Assembly: GCF_014203715.1 (NCBI RefSeq)
Contig: NZ_JACHJP010000014.1
Location: 51,090 to 115,089 of the forward strand
Direction: 5' to 3'
Length of the DNA: 64,000 nucleotides
Source: Streptosporangium saharense
GTDB taxonomy: Bacteria > Actinomycetota > Actinomycetes > Streptosporangiales > Streptosporangiaceae
Shown here: positions 60,163 to 64,000 of the stretch, in pieces
Position numbering within the stretch: the first letter of the stretch is position 1
Layout: each line of letters opens with the position of its first letter
The notes under the pieces: generated by a model
The model's database searches: none
Told to the model about the DNA's origin: nothing
The model's input: the letters and a program-made list of their open reading frames with translations, nothing else
Made by a program: the position numbers and the translations under genes

Positions 60163-60747
60163 TCAGCCCGCGGCAAAAGTGTTTCTTGTGGGGCGGGTTG
60201 TGCTGACGCGGAACCACACGGCGCCGCCCATCTCGCCGCTGTGTGCGCCCCAGTCGGCTGACAGCAGGTCCACCAGGAACAGGCCCCTGCCGCCGAGGCC
60301 GTCCGTCGTCATCTCCCGTACGGCGGGGCCGCCCGTCGCCGATCCCGCGTCGAGCACCTCGACGTGGACCATGCCGTTGCCCACGCCGACGCGCACCGTC
60401 ACGATGCCCTCCTCGTGGCGTGCCGAGTCGGAGTGCACGACGGCGTTGGTGACCACCTCGCTCAGCAGCAGCAACGCGTCGTCGAGAAGTTCGGCGCAGG
60501 ACAGGCCGTCAAGGCTCTCAAGCAGGTCGCGTGCCCATCCCCTGGCCTCGGGTACCGAGGAGGGCGTGGCCGCGAACGCGCGCAGCCCCACCGGGCGGAC
60601 CGTGCCCCACCGGTCGGTCCAGCTCGCGTCCCAGCGCGCCGCCCAGCACCTGGCCCAGCAGGTGGCCCATCGTCCCGGAGTTATCTCCCTGCACTCGCCC
60701 TCAAGGAACACGCACGGACGAGATTGCCGATGCGCCGTTATGGACAT
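60163..60747 (-). CDS. Anti-sigma/HATPase-c-type ATP-binding protein
   Basis: About 194 residues if the ATG at 60747 (MSITAHRQSR) is used; in-frame starts further upstream exist but the extension is unlikely. The HATPase fold (RsbW/SpoIIAB type) has EVVTNAVVHSDS near residue 105, DAGSATGGP near 150, and GLGGRGLFLVDLLSADWG near 165. Such proteins are usually sigma-factor antagonists or serine kinases. No cognate sigma factor is adjacent. It is divergent from the LuxR-type gene. Confidence 0.8.
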   Translation of the reverse strand: MSITAHRQSRPCVFLEGECREITPGRWATCWARCWAARWDASWTDRWGTVRPVGLRAFAATPSSVPEARGWARDLLESLDGLSCAELLDDALLLLSEVVTNAVVHSDSARHEEGIVTVRVGVGNGMVHVEVLDAGSATGGPAVREMTTDGLGGRGLFLVDLLSADWGAHSGEMGGAVWFRVSTTRPTRNTFAAG

Positions 60748-60970
60748 GTCGCGTCCTCGTCGTCTCCTCGCCGTGCCCCCCGTCCGAACGCCGAGGGATG
60801 ACCAACAGCCGTACCGAAGCACCATCTCCCCGGGGCCGTCACAGCGCAATCCGTAGGAACCTCCGTAGAGGTACGTAATCAACCGAAAAACTGGTGTTCA
60901 CAACCACTATGAGTTCACTTACGCTTTCACTCCACGTGGTGCTGCACGGCGATGCGGACAGGGGCATGCG

Positions 60971-63862
60971 ATGGCCACGGCTCCAAGGCACGAGGCGTAC
61001 GGCCCGGCGCGAACGGCGTCACCCGTCCTCGTCGGGCGTGAGTCCGAGCTGGAGTCCCTGACCGCGACGCTCTCCGAGCAGCCCGCGGTGGCGATGATCG
61101 AGGGTGAGGCCGGGGTCGGCAAGAGCAGGCTGCTGCGGGAGCTGCTCAACCGCCCCCCGCTGCGGACCCTGCGCATCATGCTCGGCCGCTGCCAGTCGCT
61201 GCGGGAGCCGTTCCTCTACGGCGCGGTGATCGAGGCGCTCGGCGGTCTCGCCCACCCGCCCGTTCCCCCCTCCCTGGCCAGGAACCGGCTCAACCCGGTC
61301 ACCGGCGTCCTGCGCGCGCTGCTGCCCGAGCTGTCGGCCTACCTTCCCGAGGCCCCGGAGCCGACCGGCGACCCGAGGTCGGAGCGCCACCGGCTGTTCC
61401 GCGCCGTCAGGGAGCTGCTGTCCGGCATCGGGCCCGCGCTGCTCGTCATCGAGGACCTGCACTGGGCCGACGACGGCTCACGGCACCTGCTCCGCTTCCT
61501 GATGAGCGACCTGCCGCGCAACCTGTCGATCGTGGTCACCTACCGGCGCGAGGACGTGCCCGGCGGGGTGCCGCTGGGCAGCGCCTACCGTCCCCCGCCG
61601 GGGGCGGCGAGCGTCCTGGTGAACCTGCGTCCCCTCGACCGCTCCCAGGTGCGTGTCCTGGCCGCCGCCCTCCTCGGCAGGAGCATCTCCACACGCTTCG
61701 CCGGAAAGCTGTACGAACGCACCGCGGGCATCCCGTTCGTCGTCGAGGAGACCCTGCTGGCGTTGCGCGACTCGGCGGGTGGTGGCCGCGCGACCCGGCA
61801 ACTGCTGGAGAACGTCGAGGTCCCGGTGCTGCTGCGCGAGGCGATGGCCGAGCGTCTCACCGGCATGCCCCTGCCCGCCGTACGGCTCGCGCAGGCGGCG
61901 GCCGTGTTGGAGACACCCGTCGATGCCGGGCTGCTGAGCGAGGTCGCCGGGCTGACGGAACGGCGCTGCCACGAGGCCCTGGCCTCCGCGCTCGGCAACG
62001 GCGTGCTGTACGAGATCGACGAGTGCTCCTACGGCTACCGCCACTCCCTGGCGAGACAGGCCGTCTACGACACGCTGCCCGGCTACGACAGGCAGCGGCT
62101 GCACGCCCGCGCGCTGCGGGCGCTCGAACACCGCGTCCCCAAACCCGTGGTGCGGATGGCCGAGCACAGCCACCACGCCGGGGACGTCGCGCTCGCGCTC
62201 CGCTACGGCGAGCGGGCCGCCGACCTGGCCGCGCAGGTCGGCGACGTCTCGGCCGCGACCGGCCTGCTCCAACGGCTGCTGGGATACCCCGGCCTCTCCC
62301 CCCGCGACGTGGACCGGCTCGCGGTCAAGCTCGGCCAGGTCGCACACGCGGGCCTCGACCAGTACGACCCGGTGGCCACCCTGGAGCGGCTGCTGAGCGA
62401 CCCCAGGCTCTCGACCGCCGCCAGGGGCGAGGTGCGGCTCTTCCTCGGCATGCTCCTGGTGCGGCAGATCGGCGGCCTCGAAGCGGGACGCGCCGTGATC
62501 GAGACGGCCCTCGACGAGCTCGGCGAACGCCCCCACCTGCTCGCGAGGGGGGTGTCCGTCCTGGCGCAGCCCTTCTACGGCACGGCCCCGCTGCCACAGG
62601 TCCTGCGATGGCGGGAACGGCTGCTCGAACTGATCAGCAACTGCAAGGGAGAGCTGCGCCTGTCCCTGCTGGCCAACCACCTTTCGTCCCTGATGCAGAC
62701 CGGCGACCCGGACGTCCTGCGGGAGTTGGCGTCCCTGTCGCCCCCCAGCCCGATGTCCACCGGCGAGCAGCGGCAGCTCGCCCGGGTGCACTGCAACATG
62801 GCCGACGCCTGCACCTGCGTCGGCCACCACGAACAGGCCAGGTCCCTGCTCCAGACGGGCCTGCGGCTGGCCATCGACTCGGGGGCGCCGTTCGTCGTCA
62901 GCACCGCCCGCGCCACCCAGACCAGGCTCGCCTGGTTCCTCGGCGACTGGAACGGCCTGGCGGAACGCGCCACCGACCTGCTCGACGAGTATCACGACCT
63001 GTTCCCCGTCGCCAGCGAGCTGTCCCTCGTCCTCGGCTCGCTGGCGATCGTCCGTGGCGACTGGGAGGAGGCCGAGGAACGCCTGTCCGCGACTGGTGTC
63101 GCCTCCCCGCACGACGCCATCACCCCGGTCGTCCTCGGCGGCTTCGCCGGTCTGGCCAGGCTCAGGCTCGCCCAGGGAGAGAACGCTCTCGCCCTGGCCG
63201 AGATCGACCGGGGCCTGACCGTCGCGCGCTCGAAGGGCGTCTGGTCCTGGACGGGGGAACTGGTCCCCGTCGCGGTCGCCGTCCTCGTCGAGGGCGGCAG
63301 GACGGACGACGCCAGGGAACTGACGCGGGAGCTCGAAAAGAACATCGAGGGCAGGGACGCCCCGATGGCCGCCGCCGGGCTGGAGATGGCCAGGGCCTGT
63401 CTCGCCATGGCCTCGGGCGACCCGGCCTCGGCGCTCGCCGGTTACGAACGGGCCGGAGAACGTTACCGCGCGCTGCCCGCGCCGTACTATGCCGCCCTCG
63501 CCGCCGAGCAGGCCGCGCTGTGCAGGATGGACCGTGGCGGCGCGGAGGCGGCACGGGCCACCGAGGAGCTGTCCGCGCTGGCCGACGAGTTCGCCGCGAT
63601 GGGCGCCCCTCGCGACGCCGACCGATGTCGGTACCGTCTGCGCAGCCACGGCACGGTCAAACCATCACGTAGAGGACGCAGGGGCTACGGCGACGTGCTG
63701 TCCCCCCGCGAACAGGACGTCGCCAGGCTGCTGGCGAAGGGACGCACCAACCGCGAGATCGCCCAGGCGCTGTTCCTGTCTCCCCGTACGGTCGAACAGC
63801 ACGTCGCCCGAACCCTCAAGAAACTCGGCAAACAGTCCAGAACCGACCTCCTGGACGACTGA
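60971..63862 (+). CDS. LuxR-type large ATPase regulator (LAL family)
   Basis: 963 residues. Residues 16-270 form an AAA ATPase: GREXE-type start (LVGRESELESL), Walker A GEAGVGKS at 45-52, Walker B LLVIEDLHWAD near 157-167. Then about 500 residues of helical repeats of TPR type, and a C-terminal LuxR helix-turn-helix (VLSPREQDVARLLAKGRTNREIAQALFLSPRTVEQHVAR) near 905-960. LAL regulators often control sugar-uptake or antibiotic genes; the target here is unknown. Confidence 0.93.
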   Translation: MATAPRHEAYGPARTASPVLVGRESELESLTATLSEQPAVAMIEGEAGVGKSRLLRELLNRPPLRTLRIMLGRCQSLREPFLYGAVIEALGGLAHPPVPPSLARNRLNPVTGVLRALLPELSAYLPEAPEPTGDPRSERHRLFRAVRELLSGIGPALLVIEDLHWADDGSRHLLRFLMSDLPRNLSIVVTYRREDVPGGVPLGSAYRPPPGAASVLVNLRPLDRSQVRVLAAALLGRSISTRFAGKLYERTAGIPFVVEETLLALRDSAGGGRATRQLLENVEVPVLLREAMAERLTGMPLPAVRLAQAAAVLETPVDAGLLSEVAGLTERRCHEALASALGNGVLYEIDECSYGYRHSLARQAVYDTLPGYDRQRLHARALRALEHRVPKPVVRMAEHSHHAGDVALALRYGERAADLAAQVGDVSAATGLLQRLLGYPGLSPRDVDRLAVKLGQVAHAGLDQYDPVATLERLLSDPRLSTAARGEVRLFLGMLLVRQIGGLEAGRAVIETALDELGERPHLLARGVSVLAQPFYGTAPLPQVLRWRERLLELISNCKGELRLSLLANHLSSLMQTGDPDVLRELASLSPPSPMSTGEQRQLARVHCNMADACTCVGHHEQARSLLQTGLRLAIDSGAPFVVSTARATQTRLAWFLGDWNGLAERATDLLDEYHDLFPVASELSLVLGSLAIVRGDWEEAEERLSATGVASPHDAITPVVLGGFAGLARLRLAQGENALALAEIDRGLTVARSKGVWSWTGELVPVAVAVLVEGGRTDDARELTRELEKNIEGRDAPMAAAGLEMARACLAMASGDPASALAGYERAGERYRALPAPYYAALAAEQAALCRMDRGGAEAARATEELSALADEFAAMGAPRDADRCRYRLRSHGTVKPSRRGRRGYGDVLSPREQDVARLLAKGRTNREIAQALFLSPRTVEQHVARTLKKLGKQSRTDLLDD

Positions 63863-64000
63863 CCCTCCCGTGGCTTCCGCGTGCCCTGGCTTTCACGCGT
63901 CCGCGAAACCCGTGATGCCCGTAGTGACCCGTAGTGTCCGTGATGGCCCCGGGCCGAAAACCACGTACCCCTACGGATGTCGTCCCGGATTGTTCGGCGC
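63863..64000. other. Right edge, no gene seen
   Basis: 138 bp after the LuxR stop. CCCGTAGTG occurs twice within 63919-63940. No hairpin or frame is convincing. Confidence 0.4.

Noticed and set aside
61478-63649. 723-residue minus-strand frame opposite the LuxR-type gene
   Set aside because: Antisense shadow; the plus-strand protein has Walker and LuxR motifs.
1-64000. tRNA or rRNA genes and riboswitches
   Set aside because: I looked for the obvious cloverleaf ends and known riboswitch hairpins upstream of transporter genes and saw none; a covariance-model search would be decisive.

Overview
The window is a GC-rich stretch (most codons end in G or C, many GTG and some TTG starts, 4-bp ATGA/GTGA overlaps between genes) typical of an actinomycete chromosome. 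The XRE/DUF397 gene pairs, the DUF3073 protein, the AfsA-related enzyme and ABC sugar operons without their own ATPase suggest a Streptomyces/Streptosporangium-type filamentous actinobacterium; I would guess Streptosporangiales but cannot prove it from the sequence.

Left end (1-7.8 kb), accessory: a truncated Cys/Pro-rich protein divergent from a small GntR regulator, an XRE regulator with three tandem DUF397 partners, a nine-repeat CRISPR array without cas genes, an orphan protein, an SDR/HxlR divergent pair and a small membrane protein. Middle-left (7.9-24.3 kb): a catabolic island. An IclR regulator, an SMP-30 lactonase, an ABC sugar importer, two GH4 glycosidases, a secreted GH114 polygalactosaminidase, an amidohydrolase/lactonase, a zinc dehydrogenase, an FAH-family hydrolase, a D-threonine-aldolase/D-serine-dehydratase-like PLP enzyme, an SDR and a GlcD/GlcF oxidase pair are spread over five transcription units. 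Each of these units and the regulator gene carries two TTCCG-N5-CGGAA-like sites whose centres are 20 bp apart, so they probably form one regulon. I propose oxidative catabolism of an (amino)galactoside polymer.

Next (24.4-31.1 kb): a seven-gene minus-strand operon, FolB - FolE - PTPS - NDK-like - DUF2797 - P-loop kinase - glycosyltransferase, divergent from an XRE regulator with a helical repeat region. It looks like a dedicated pterin-modifying pathway that I do not recognise. Then come an endonuclease-Q-like PHP protein and a SulP/DabA/DabB/second-DabB-like operon (33.4-40.6 kb), which resembles an inorganic-carbon uptake (DAC) system.

Right part (40.6-64 kb): a small DUF3073 gene, an ArsR regulator, and a six-gene translationally coupled minus-strand operon (AfsA-related hotdog protein, ICMT-like methyltransferase, nitroreductase, PEP-synthase-like phosphotransferase, UbiA prenyltransferase, P450). 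This last operon is probably a small prenylated-metabolite or signal pathway. It is followed by a mycothiol-dependent-type DinB protein, a four-gene FtsX/MacB-type ABC system, a minisatellite, a DHFR-like/HxlR divergent pair, an anti-sigma-like ATPase and a large LuxR-type ATPase regulator. The pterin operon and the AfsA/UbiA operon are the best candidates for undescribed systems. The paired IclR operators are the strongest signal read directly from the sequence.
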